Shown here one piece after another: positions 17,771 through 25,305 of a stretch of DNA of 64,000 bases. Numbering within the stretch: the stretch's first letter is position 1; every line of letters starts with the position of its first letter. Made by a program: the position numbers and the translations under genes. A model generated the notes under the pieces. That model was not told where the DNA came from. It ran no database searches and was given only the letters and a program-made list of their open reading frames with translations. The DNA comes from JAXMHB01 sp046346965 (lineage in GTDB: Bacteria; Pseudomonadota; Gammaproteobacteria; Xanthomonadales; SZUA-5): the NCBI GenBank assembly GCA_046346965.1, contig JAXMHB010000008.1:62001-126000 (forward strand). Direction: 5' to 3'.

Positions 17771-18150
17771 GGACACGCAGGATCTGCCCATGCACGATGC
17801 CAAAGCCCGGTCGTCGTTCGCGTCTCTGGAATTGCCGACCATTTGAACGGCCCGCTGGCCGTGCAATCCAGCGCCCCCAGGCGCCCGCGGCCTAAAGTGC
17901 CCCAGCGGAACCACTCAGCTCGGTTTTTGAGCCAGCGGGCGTAGCCGATGCCTTTCATCCACGCCTGCCCAATGGCGTGCGCTTTCTCCATGATCGCCTC
18001 AGCCGAACCGATGACGCGCCAGTAGGCCGAGCCGACGCCCTTCACTTGCCCGGTCCAGTGGCTGGCATCGAGTCCGAGCCGACGAAGGGCGGGCGGTTCG
18101 GTTGGATGGATGGCGCCACGCTTGTCCGGTCGGATCTGTCGGCCCGTGTA
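17771..18150 (-). mobile_element. RAYT-like element fragment C
   Basis: Begins with a terminal GGACACGCAG (17771-17780) and carries the transposase C-terminal ~90 codons (GRQIRPDKRGAIHPTEPPAL through GIGYARWLKN), with one small frameshift near the stop. It ends inside the gene at about 18150, where copy D's terminus begins. Confidence 0.75.
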
Positions 18151-18161
18151 GCAACAAACGC

Positions 18162-19340
18162 GGACACGCAGGATTTGCTTGAGCACGGCGCCAGATGCCG
18201 ATCATTGCTCGCGTCTCTGGAGGTTCCGGCCGTCTGAGTGGCGTTCTGCGCAGGAAAATCCAACGCCCCTAGGCGCCCGCGGCGCCTGAGATTCCCGGCC
18301 GAACCACTCAGCTCAGTTTTTCGAGCCAGCGGGCATAGCCGATGCCTTTCATCCACGCTTGGCCGATGGCGTGTGCTTTGTCCATGATCGCCTCGGCACT
18401 GCCGACGATGCGCCAGTAAGCTGAGCCGACGCCCTTCACTTGCCCGGTCCAGTGGCTGGCATCGAGTCCGAGCCGACGAAGGGCGGGCGGTTCGGTCGGT
18501 TGGATGACGCCGCGCTTGTCAGGTCGGATCTGCCGTCCTGTGTAATCCACCAGTTGGATGTACTCGGCCTCCGTCATCGGCAGTCGAAACACCGACAGAC
18601 CGACGATGGGCCGCAGCGTCTTGCCTGCCCGATTGGGCTGTTCGCGCAAGCGCAGCATCTGCGCGCGCGCCTGCACGCTGGTGATCCAGGCGCTCGACGT
18701 TCTTGGCGATGCCAGCACGCGCGGGTTCAATCCACGTAAGCCATCGCCGCCGCCAGCGCGCGTTCGTCAGCAGCAACTGGCACTTGAAACGGCTTTCCAG
18801 AATCGTCCCTTGACGCCGTCCTCGGCGTTCGCGCGCCGAGCGACGTATTCGTCCAGGCGCCATGAACCAAGAAAGATTGCAGAGCCGCTTGCGGTACAGG
18901 TCGGCCATCGCCACCGGTCGCGCTCGCGCCTGGCGGCCTGGCGCTCGGGGTCACTCCAGCGGGTCGCCTTGGCGATCCGCGACCTCGTCATCCGTCGAAG
19001 CTCGCGCCAGCTCAGGCTCTACCGAGAGCACGACGTGCAGATGGTTGCTCATCACCGCATAGGCATACACTGCCACCGCGAAAATCTCGCCCAACGCGTT
19101 GATTCGATTCACGATCATCGGCTGCGCATCGTGATCCTTGCCCGTGAAGCGGATCGACGCCGCACAACCACGACCGCCGCACGCAGCGCGTGACGCAGTG
19201 GTACATGCCGTGCTGGTCGGCGCTGACGGTGTGGGCGCGGGCTTGAGTCACGCGGCCATGATCGCGGGCTGTGTCGTTGCTGTCTGTAGGATTTCTTCGC
19301 GTCGTTGTGTCAGAATTTTCCTACAGAACGCTGCGTGTCC
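18162..19340 (-). mobile_element. RAYT-like element, copy D (full length, corrupted)
   Basis: Bounded by GGACACGCAG (18162-18171) and CTGCGTGTCC (19331-19340). Its left ~200 bases (18150-18350) are essentially identical to copy E (21460-21668), and 18308-18655 is identical to copy A (15824-16171). From about 18655 onward many one- to three-base indels appear relative to A and E. The hairpin AGGCGCC-CGC-GGCGCCT is at 18271-18287. Confidence 0.8.
18308..19251 (-). pseudogene. HUH/Y1 transposase, copy D, multiple frameshifts
   Basis: The start region MTQARAHTVSADQHGMYHCV is intact from a GTG at 19251. The HxH block, the kinase-like spacer and the C-terminal 115 codons then occur in different frames. 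Each break is a one- to three-base indel relative to copies A and E, so the protein cannot be made. Confidence 0.8.
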
Positions 19341-19342
19341 TT

Positions 19343-19467
19343 GATTGCACTGACCGTGTGGGCGCGGGCTTGAGTCATGGGGCCATGATCGCGAGCCGCG
19401 ACGGCGCTGTCTGTCGGATTTCTTCGCGTCGTTGTGTCAGAATTTTCCTACATAACGCTGCGTGTCC
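19343..19467 (-). mobile_element. RAYT-like element, extra right-end fragment
   Basis: Repeats the right-end region of copy D (GTGTGGGCGCGGGCTTGAGT onward) and ends with another CTGCGTGTCC at 19458-19467. It is a solo end left by insertion or recombination. The ~155 bases that follow, up to the DnaJ gene, show nothing recognisable. Confidence 0.7.
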
Positions 19468-19625
19468 TTGATCGTGCGATCCCTCTCGCGGCGAAACGTC
19501 ACACAGCTCCAATCAATTAGGCGTCTAAATATGCGCACTGAGGGAATTAATCGGCCAGATGCACTGCGTGCCGATCTTTGAGTCGAGTCAAACGGAACGG
19601 AGTATAGGGGTCCTGGGGAGGTTAG

Positions 19626-20786
19626 ATGATTAGGACGCATTATGACAACCTGCAGGTTACAAGAGGCGCTAGCGCAGAAGTAATACGGGGTGCATACCGG
19701 CAGTTGGCTCAGAAATGGCATCCCGACAAAAATCCAGATAATCGCGAAGAGGCGGATAGAATTCTGCAGATAATCAACCGTGCATATGCTGTGTTGTCTG
19801 ACGAAGAGCGTCGCAAGGAACACGACATCTGGATATTTCAGCAGGAGAAAAAGTCCTCTGGGTGTGCAAACCAAGCAGCACTTTGTCATAAATGCGGATC
19901 AACCGTGGCTTGTAATGCGAACTTTTGCGGAAACTGTGGAGCCCAAGCGGAAGCGACGTCGCCTGAACTCACAACTCACACAGATGAAAAATCCGGGACA
20001 GACTTGGGCGACGGGAAAAGACGTGCAGACCGAAGATCTGGTAGCGGGAACTGGACAGTGGTTCCAGTATGGGTTACGCTTTTAGTCTTGGCTTCATGTT
20101 TTGGTGGTATTTATTGGCTTCTCCCAAAAGAGCCAAATGTCCAAAGGCTGGGTCCAAACCTCGTCGGCAACCCCGGGCGCAATGAGGTGGTAAGTTCCGC
20201 GAGTCACGACGAGGCTGCCGAGCCGTCGCAGGCGGTTGCGCCTAAAGCAGGCAATTGGTGGGATAAGTACGAGGACCCCAAGCAACCGAAAAGCCAGTCG
20301 CTAAGGGATGTTCCGGCAGACGACATAGGCACACCGGATTCTGCCAACGTGGAGGGTTCCGCTGCGCCGCAGTTGACGCTGGCACATAATGAGTCGGTTG
20401 ACGCCACTCAGCTACCACTCCCCAAAAGCGGAGATTTTGACAGTTCCCGGTCTTCCACGGAAACAGGTATTTTGATTCGAACTAGTCCCGGGGGCGGCCA
20501 CACGCTTGTCAAGGTGGAGACTGTGGCCGGAACAGAGGTGACTAGGGCTTTTATTCGGCAAGGACAGAGCTATACAGTCAAGCTGCCATACGGAGTATAT
20601 GTCCTCAAGACTGCGAGTGGGCATCAGTGGTACGGCCCGAAGCTCCTATTTGGCGCAGAGACAAATTACTCCAAAGCAGACGACACTTTCCCGTTGAAGT
20701 CTTGGGGCGAGATTTGGGAAATAGAGCTCGTCTCGCAAATCAATGGAAATCTAACAACAACTTCGCTGGACAAAGATCAGTTTTAG
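19626..20786 (+). CDS. DnaJ-domain / zinc-ribbon membrane protein (integron cassette gene)
   Basis: A 386-residue protein. A J-domain (residues 1-60) has the HPD motif (QKWHPDKNPDNREEA), so it could stimulate an Hsp70. A double-CxxC zinc ribbon follows (CHKCG...CGNCG, ~85-105), then a low-complexity linker, one membrane helix (VPVWVTLLVLASCFGGIYWL, ~145-165) and a ~220-residue C-terminal part whose last ~100 residues look beta-rich. A GGGGAGG site precedes the ATG; the ATG also lies in a GTTAGAT (19621-19627) that fits a cassette-boundary core. The gene is intact, is less GC-rich than the flanks, and is followed by an attC. The combination is not one I recognise; function unknown. Confidence 0.8.
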   Translation: MIRTHYDNLQVTRGASAEVIRGAYRQLAQKWHPDKNPDNREEADRILQIINRAYAVLSDEERRKEHDIWIFQQEKKSSGCANQAALCHKCGSTVACNANFCGNCGAQAEATSPELTTHTDEKSGTDLGDGKRRADRRSGSGNWTVVPVWVTLLVLASCFGGIYWLLPKEPNVQRLGPNLVGNPGRNEVVSSASHDEAAEPSQAVAPKAGNWWDKYEDPKQPKSQSLRDVPADDIGTPDSANVEGSAAPQLTLAHNESVDATQLPLPKSGDFDSSRSSTETGILIRTSPGGGHTLVKVETVAGTEVTRAFIRQGQSYTVKLPYGVYVLKTASGHQWYGPKLLFGAETNYSKADDTFPLKSWGEIWEIELVSQINGNLTTTSLDKDQF

Positions 20787-20804
20787 AACCGCTTTCCGGA
20801 ATAC

Positions 20805-20892
20805 GCCTAACTATGAAATCAAGCGGACGCCCGATGTCGCTCTTCGCGCAAACCACCATTAGCGGCGGGCGCCGCTTATTTCGGCGTTAGGG
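20805..20892 (+). other. attC recombination site after the DnaJ cassette
   Basis: Starts with a perfect GCCTAAC (20805-20811) and ends with GTTAGGG (20886-20892). The inner arms AAGCGGACGCCCG and CGGGCGCCGCTT pair fully except for one extrahelical A, the hallmark that orients attC recombination. The loop is ~30 bases. Total 88 bp, within the usual attC range. Confidence 0.85.
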
Positions 20893-20925
20893 CGCAGTGG
20901 CATCAATTTCGCAACCGGGGCTCTC

Positions 20926-21402
20926 ATGAACACAATCGGCGTCGTTTTTGCTCTTCTGGTTGCTGGCGTCATCTGCACAATCTTGAGTCCGATCGCATTG
21001 AATTTGGCCGGCTTGCCCGGCGCGCTGGCCGCCGGCCGGCCGGGGCTCCGGTCCAAGGCCCGATTCGTCACGGGCTCGATCCTGAGCGCAGTGGGTCAGT
21101 CCTATGCATACCTCGCATATGAAGCGCTGGTCCTTGGCTGGGTTCGCATGAAGATCGCTAGTGGGGCAGTAGCGTTTGTTGCGTGGCCCATTGCTTTCCT
21201 CGCCTGTTTCATTCCCATCTTCGTGTCCATGGGGGCCGCTCGCTCTGAGGCCTCCGAGGCGGCATATGCGAACCCACAGGCCGAGGCGATCCATTTAACG
21301 TTCTTTGCGGCGATCGCGGGGTTCGTAGCGTTCGCCTTCTGGCCGAGCATTGTGGCAATTGGCTGGTCCTGGGTGCCCTATGCACCTCAGCCTGCGCCCT
21401 AA
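20926..21402 (+). CDS. Four-helix membrane protein of unknown function (integron cassette gene)
   Basis: A 158-residue protein with four hydrophobic segments (residues ~3-28, ~45-65, ~80-103 and ~125-152) and a short polar loop. No family is recognised. It is framed by attC sites on both sides and therefore forms a clean cassette (about 20887-21450). The ATG follows a GGGG-type site. Its stop lies in the start of the downstream attC, as is usual in cassettes. It is intact, unlike the older cassettes to its left. Confidence 0.75.
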   Translation: MNTIGVVFALLVAGVICTILSPIALNLAGLPGALAAGRPGLRSKARFVTGSILSAVGQSYAYLAYEALVLGWVRMKIASGAVAFVAWPIAFLACFIPIFVSMGAARSEASEAAYANPQAEAIHLTFFAAIAGFVAFAFWPSIVAIGWSWVPYAPQPAP

Positions 21403-21456
21403 CAATTCGTCCAAGCCGACGCCGCTTCGCGGCGCGGCTTAACTCAGGTGTTAGGA
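21397..21456 (+). other. attC recombination site after the four-helix cassette
   Basis: A 60-bp site from CCCTAAC (21397-21403) to GTTAGGA (21450-21456). The arms AAGCCGACGCCGC and GCGGCGCGGCTT pair perfectly around a TTC loop with one extrahelical A. The right half, CGGCTTAACTCAGGTGTTAG, closely resembles Xanthomonas-type attC sites. A RAYT-like element begins 17 bases later. Confidence 0.9.
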
Positions 21457-21472
21457 AACGAACAACAAACGC

Positions 21473-22659
21473 GGACACGCAGGATTTGCTTGAGCACGGC
21501 GCCAGATGCCGATCATTGCTCGCGTCTCTGGAGGTTCCGGCCGTCTGAGTGGCGTTCTGCGCAGGAAAATCCAACGCCCCTAGGCGCCCGCGGCGCCTGA
21601 GATTCCCGGCCGAACCACTCAGCTCAGTTTTTCGAGCCAGCGGGCATAGCCGATGCCTTTCATCCACGCCTGCCCGATGGCGTGGGCTTTCTCCATGATC
21701 GCCTCGGCGTTGCCGACAATGCGCCAGTAGGCCGAGCCGACGCCCTTCACTTGCCCGGTCCAGTGGCTGGCATCGAGTCCGAGTCGGCGCAGGGCGGGCG
21801 GTTCGGTTGGATGGATGGCGCCGCGCTTGTCGGGTCGGATCTGTCGGCCTGTGTAATCAACCAGTTGAATGTACTCGGCTTCCGTCATCGGCAGCCGAAA
21901 CACCGACAAGCCAACGATGGGCCGCAGTGTTTCGCTTGCTCTCTTGGGCTGCTCCCGCAAGGTCTCTGCGCGCGACTGCACACTGGTGTGATCGGATCGC
22001 TCGACGTTCTTGGCGATACCGGCTCGCACCGGATTCAGATCCACGTAGGCCATCGCCGCCGCCAGTGCGCGTTCGTCTGCCAGTAACTGGCACTTAAAAC
22101 GGCCTTCCCAGAATCGCCCCTTCACGCCGTCCTCCGCATTGGCGCGCCGAGCCACGTACTCGTCCAGGCACTTCATGAACCACGACAGATCGCACAGCCG
22201 CTTGCGGTACACGTCGGCCATCGCCACCAGCCGCTCACGCCGCGCGGCCTGGCGCTCCGGGTCGCTGAGGGGGAACAGTCGCCCCCAGCGGTCGGCGACC
22301 TCGTCGTCCGTCCAGCCTCGCGCCAGTTCCGGCTCCACCGAGAGGACCACGTGCAGGTGGTTGCTCATCACCGCATAGGCGTACACGGCGACCGCGAAAA
22401 TCTCGCCTAACTCTCTGATTCGATTGACGATCATCGGCTTGCGCGCATCGTGGTCCTTGCCGGTGAGCGGATCGACGCCGCACAGCCACGCCCGGCGCAC
22501 ACAGCGCGTGACGCAGTGGTACATGCCGTGCTGATCGGTGCTGACAGTGTGGGCGCGGGCTAGTGTCATGGCGGGCATGATGGCCACCGGCAAGATCGCT
22601 GTCTGTCGGAATTCTTCGCGTCGATGTGTCAGACTTTGCTTACAGATTGCTGCGTGTCC
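21473..22659 (-). mobile_element. RAYT-like (HUH/Y1) element, copy E, intact
   Basis: 1187 bp from GGACACGCAG (21473-21482) to CTGCGTGTCC (22650-22659). It has an uninterrupted transposase, a hairpin AGGCGCC-CGC-GGCGCCT (21582-21598) between the left end and the transposase stop, and ~80 bases upstream of the start. It fills the gap between the last attC and the truncated phage terminase. Inverted terminal repeats are unusual for HUH transposons. It is the likely source of the other copies. Confidence 0.8.
21619..22569 (-). CDS. HUH/Y1 transposase (IS200-like / RAYT superfamily)
   Basis: 316 residues, about twice the length of IS200 TnpA. Motifs: GMYHCVTRCVRR near the N-terminus, the HxH metal-binding motif MSNHLHVVLS (residues ~65-75), and the catalytic-Tyr-type helix AYVDLNPVRAGIAKN (~165-180). 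The C-terminal ~130 residues (YIQLVDYTGRQIRPDKRG to WLEKLS) are an extension seen in this subgroup. The start MTLARAH (ATG 22569) is chosen by comparison with MTQARAH in copies A and D. The chemistry is expected to be single-strand cleavage through a 5'-phosphotyrosine. Confidence 0.85.
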   Translation of the reverse strand: MTLARAHTVSTDQHGMYHCVTRCVRRAWLCGVDPLTGKDHDARKPMIVNRIRELGEIFAVAVYAYAVMSNHLHVVLSVEPELARGWTDDEVADRWGRLFPLSDPERQAARRERLVAMADVYRKRLCDLSWFMKCLDEYVARRANAEDGVKGRFWEGRFKCQLLADERALAAAMAYVDLNPVRAGIAKNVERSDHTSVQSRAETLREQPKRASETLRPIVGLSVFRLPMTEAEYIQLVDYTGRQIRPDKRGAIHPTEPPALRRLGLDASHWTGQVKGVGSAYWRIVGNAEAIMEKAHAIGQAWMKGIGYARWLEKLS

Positions 22660-22661
22660 TC

Positions 22662-23713
22662 GATCCCTCATCTGGGGCGGCCGTGTACGTGTCATCAGCA
22701 CCCATAATGGCGAGGACAACCCTTTCAATGGGCTGGTGAAGGAGATCCAGAGCGGCGTTCGCGCGGGCTCAGTGCACCGCATCGAGTTCCGCGCGGCCGT
22801 CGAGCAGGGGCTCTATCGGCGAGTTTGCATTCGCCTGCGCAAGGCATGGGACGCTCCCAGCGAGGCCGCTTGGGTTGCCGGCATTTATAAGGTTTACGGC
22901 GACGCTTCGCGCGAAGAGCTGGATGTCATTCCCTCCAGCGGCTCTGGGATGTGGCTCAGCCAGGCACTGATCGAAGCGCGCAGCAAACCGGCAAAGGTGT
23001 TGCGCCTGGAGGCGCCGAAGGGCTTCGAGCTGGAAACCGACGCCTACCGGACCACCTGGGTCACGGATTGGCTGACCCGCGAACTGCTTCCGGAGTTGGA
23101 GAAGCTCGATCCCTCGCTCATCAGCGGTTTCGGCCAGGACTTCGGCCGCAAAGGGGATCTCTCGTCAATTGCGCCCTGGCAGCTGCTGCAGAACTTGAAG
23201 CGACGCTTCCCGTTCCTGGTCGAGATGCGCAACGTCCCTTATCGCCAGCAAGAACAGGTGCTGTTCTACCTCGTGGATCGGCTGCCGAACTTTCGCAAGG
23301 GCGCTATGGACGGCGGCGGCAATGGTGCCGCCCTCGCCGAGTACGCTCAGCAGCGCTATGGCGTGCTGGTCGAAGTGGTTTTGTTCACAGAGTCCTGGTA
23401 TCGCCAGCACATGGGGCCGCTGAAAGAGGCGTTTGAACAGGACACGATCGAGATTCCGGCCGATGTCGATGTGATGACCGACCTCAAGGCCATCAAGCTC
23501 GTGCGTGGCGTGGCGCGCGTCCCCGAAGAGCGCCGCAACGGCACGGATGGCAGCCAGCGCCACGGCGACTCCGCAATCGCCATTGCGCTCGGCCACTACG
23601 CCAGCCGCAATCTGGCTGCGCCCGTTGATTTCACGCCCGCGACTCCGCGTACGCGAGGATTTGACGCCAGTCCGTCAAGCGATCAAGAAAACTTGGAGCC
23701 GAAAGCATGGTGA
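22662..23713 (+). pseudogene. Mu-like large terminase, nuclease domain only (gp28 type)
   Basis: About 350 codons remain, beginning in mid-protein at LIWGGRVRVISTHNGEDNPF. The RNase H-like nuclease Asp residues are visible in SGFGQDFGRKGD, AMDGGGNGAALAEYA and RHGDSAIAIALG. The whole N-terminal ATPase (Walker A/B) is gone, replaced by RAYT copy E. The upstream start codons in this frame lie inside the element and are irrelevant. It cannot package DNA. Confidence 0.85.
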
Positions 23714-25305
23714 CGAATGCGCTGGCGCGGGGATTCCGCACACTTCGTGCGGCGCTGTCGCGCGTTCTGGCGGCGGATGGCACTACGGTCGCCACTCGCG
23801 ATCTTGAAGAGTCACAGACGTCACAGCTGACGCAGTTGCACCGGGAAATTGCGGGCCATCCCGCCCGCGGTTTGACGCCCTCGAAACTGCAATCGATTCT
23901 GGAGGCGGCTGAGCAGGGAGACGTGCTTGCTCAGTTCGAGCTGTTCGCCGACATGGAAGAGCGTGACGGACATATCGATTCCGAGTTTGGGAAGCGTCGG
24001 CGTGCATTGCTCGGGCTGCCCTGGGACATCGTCCCACCACCGAATGCAACAGCCCAAGAGAAGAAGGCGGCGGCAGCGGTCAAGGAAGCAGTCGAATCGC
24101 TGAGTTTTGAGACGCTGGTCTTCGAGCTCGCAGACGCGATCGGCAAGGGGTTTGCGTGCTTGGAGTTCGATGGCTGGCACAAAGTCGAGAACGTCATGGT
24201 GCCCAAGCACATCGACTTCCGGCCCCAGACCTGGTTCCAGCTCCCGCAAGGTCCGCGCGAGGAGATCCGACTGAGGGACAACTCCGCAGACGGCATGGCG
24301 TTGCAGCCGCTGGGATGGATCGTGCACAAGCACAAGGCGCGCAGTGGCTTCCTGGCGCGCGCCAGCATGTTTCGGTCGCTGGTCTGGCCGTACTTGTTCA
24401 AGAACTACTCTGTCGGCGACCTCGCCGAGTTTCTGGAGATCTACGGCATCCCGCTGCGAATCGGGAAGTACCCGGCCGGTGCCAGCGAGAAAGACAAGAC
24501 GACCTTGCTTCGAGCACTGGCGAGCATCGGGCACAACGCCGCTGGCATCATCCCAGACGGAATGCTCCTTGAATTCAAGGACGCTGCCACCGGAGATCCT
24601 GACGCATTCATTGCGATGATCGACTGGTGTGAGCGCACTCAGTCCAAGGTCATCCTGGGGGGCACGCTGACCAGCCAGGCTGATCGAGGTAGCAACACAA
24701 ACGCGTTGGGGAATGTGCACAATGAGGTTCGCAAGGATCTGCGCGACTCCGATGCTCGGCAGATTGAGGGCACGCTGACACGCGATCTGATCTATCCGAT
24801 CGCTGTTCTGAATGGCTGGGTCGACGGTCCTAGTCGTTCGCCACGACTGCGGCTGCAGACGGAAGAGCCGGAAGACATCGAAAAGTTCTCCCGCGGCCTC
24901 GGTAGTCTGGTCGGCATGGGAATGCGGATCAGCCGTCAGTGGGCTCAGCAACGCGTCGCGATCCCTGAGCCGGAAGGCGACGAGGATGTGCTGACGTCGC
25001 CGGGTCGGCCGCCTTTCGCAGCTGCATCGCTTGGTCGTGCGGTTGCCAGCGCTCAGGTCACCGGCGCGACAATCCAAGAACTGGTTGCGCAGCGGATGCA
25101 AGTCGAGGCAGCTGACCCACACCAGGCGCTGATCAACCGCATCAGAGATCTGGTGAGCGAGGCAACGGATCTCGCTGATCTGCGTGAGCGCTTGCTCAAT
25201 GCCTTTGGCGACCTGCCGCGTGAAGACCTCGCACGCGTCATGGAGGCGGGGTTTGCAGTCGCGGACCTGATCGGTCGGCGCGACGCCAGCGACGAGTCCG
25301 TGTAG
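23707..25305 (+). CDS. Portal protein, DUF935 / Mu gp29-like
   Basis: A 532-residue portal subunit expected to form the dodecameric head vertex. DUF935 signatures include LFADMEERDGHIDSEFGKRR, GKGFACLEFDGWHKVENVMV, YGIPLRIGKYPAGASEKD and GGTLTSQADRGSNTNALG. The ATG overlaps the terminase stop by 7 bases and its own TAG overlaps the GTG of the next gene (TAGTG). Confidence 0.92.
   Translation: MVTNALARGFRTLRAALSRVLAADGTTVATRDLEESQTSQLTQLHREIAGHPARGLTPSKLQSILEAAEQGDVLAQFELFADMEERDGHIDSEFGKRRRALLGLPWDIVPPPNATAQEKKAAAAVKEAVESLSFETLVFELADAIGKGFACLEFDGWHKVENVMVPKHIDFRPQTWFQLPQGPREEIRLRDNSADGMALQPLGWIVHKHKARSGFLARASMFRSLVWPYLFKNYSVGDLAEFLEIYGIPLRIGKYPAGASEKDKTTLLRALASIGHNAAGIIPDGMLLEFKDAATGDPDAFIAMIDWCERTQSKVILGGTLTSQADRGSNTNALGNVHNEVRKDLRDSDARQIEGTLTRDLIYPIAVLNGWVDGPSRSPRLRLQTEEPEDIEKFSRGLGSLVGMGMRISRQWAQQRVAIPEPEGDEDVLTSPGRPPFAAASLGRAVASAQVTGATIQELVAQRMQVEAADPHQALINRIRDLVSEATDLADLRERLLNAFGDLPREDLARVMEAGFAVADLIGRRDASDESV

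Larger units (their letters stand above)
12989..21456. other. Decayed chromosomal integron: intI remnant, attI-like core, cassette array
   Basis: The layout matches an integron: intI remnant on the minus strand, a GTTAGGC core just upstream of it, then plus-strand genes separated by structured attC sites (16886-16943, 20805-20892, 21397-21456). Two attC sites have inverted repeats with one extrahelical A. Five copies or fragments of one HUH-type element and one IS1595-family element are scattered through the array. The integrase is unquestionably non-functional, so the array is a fossil unless an integrase acts in trans. Confidence 0.8.

Noticed and set aside
19540..19627. An attC just upstream of the DnaJ cassette, since GTTAGAT fits the core consensus
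   Set aside because: No paired arms or RYYYAAC lie upstream within attC distance. The core may be chance within the ribosome-site region or the left arm may be lost.
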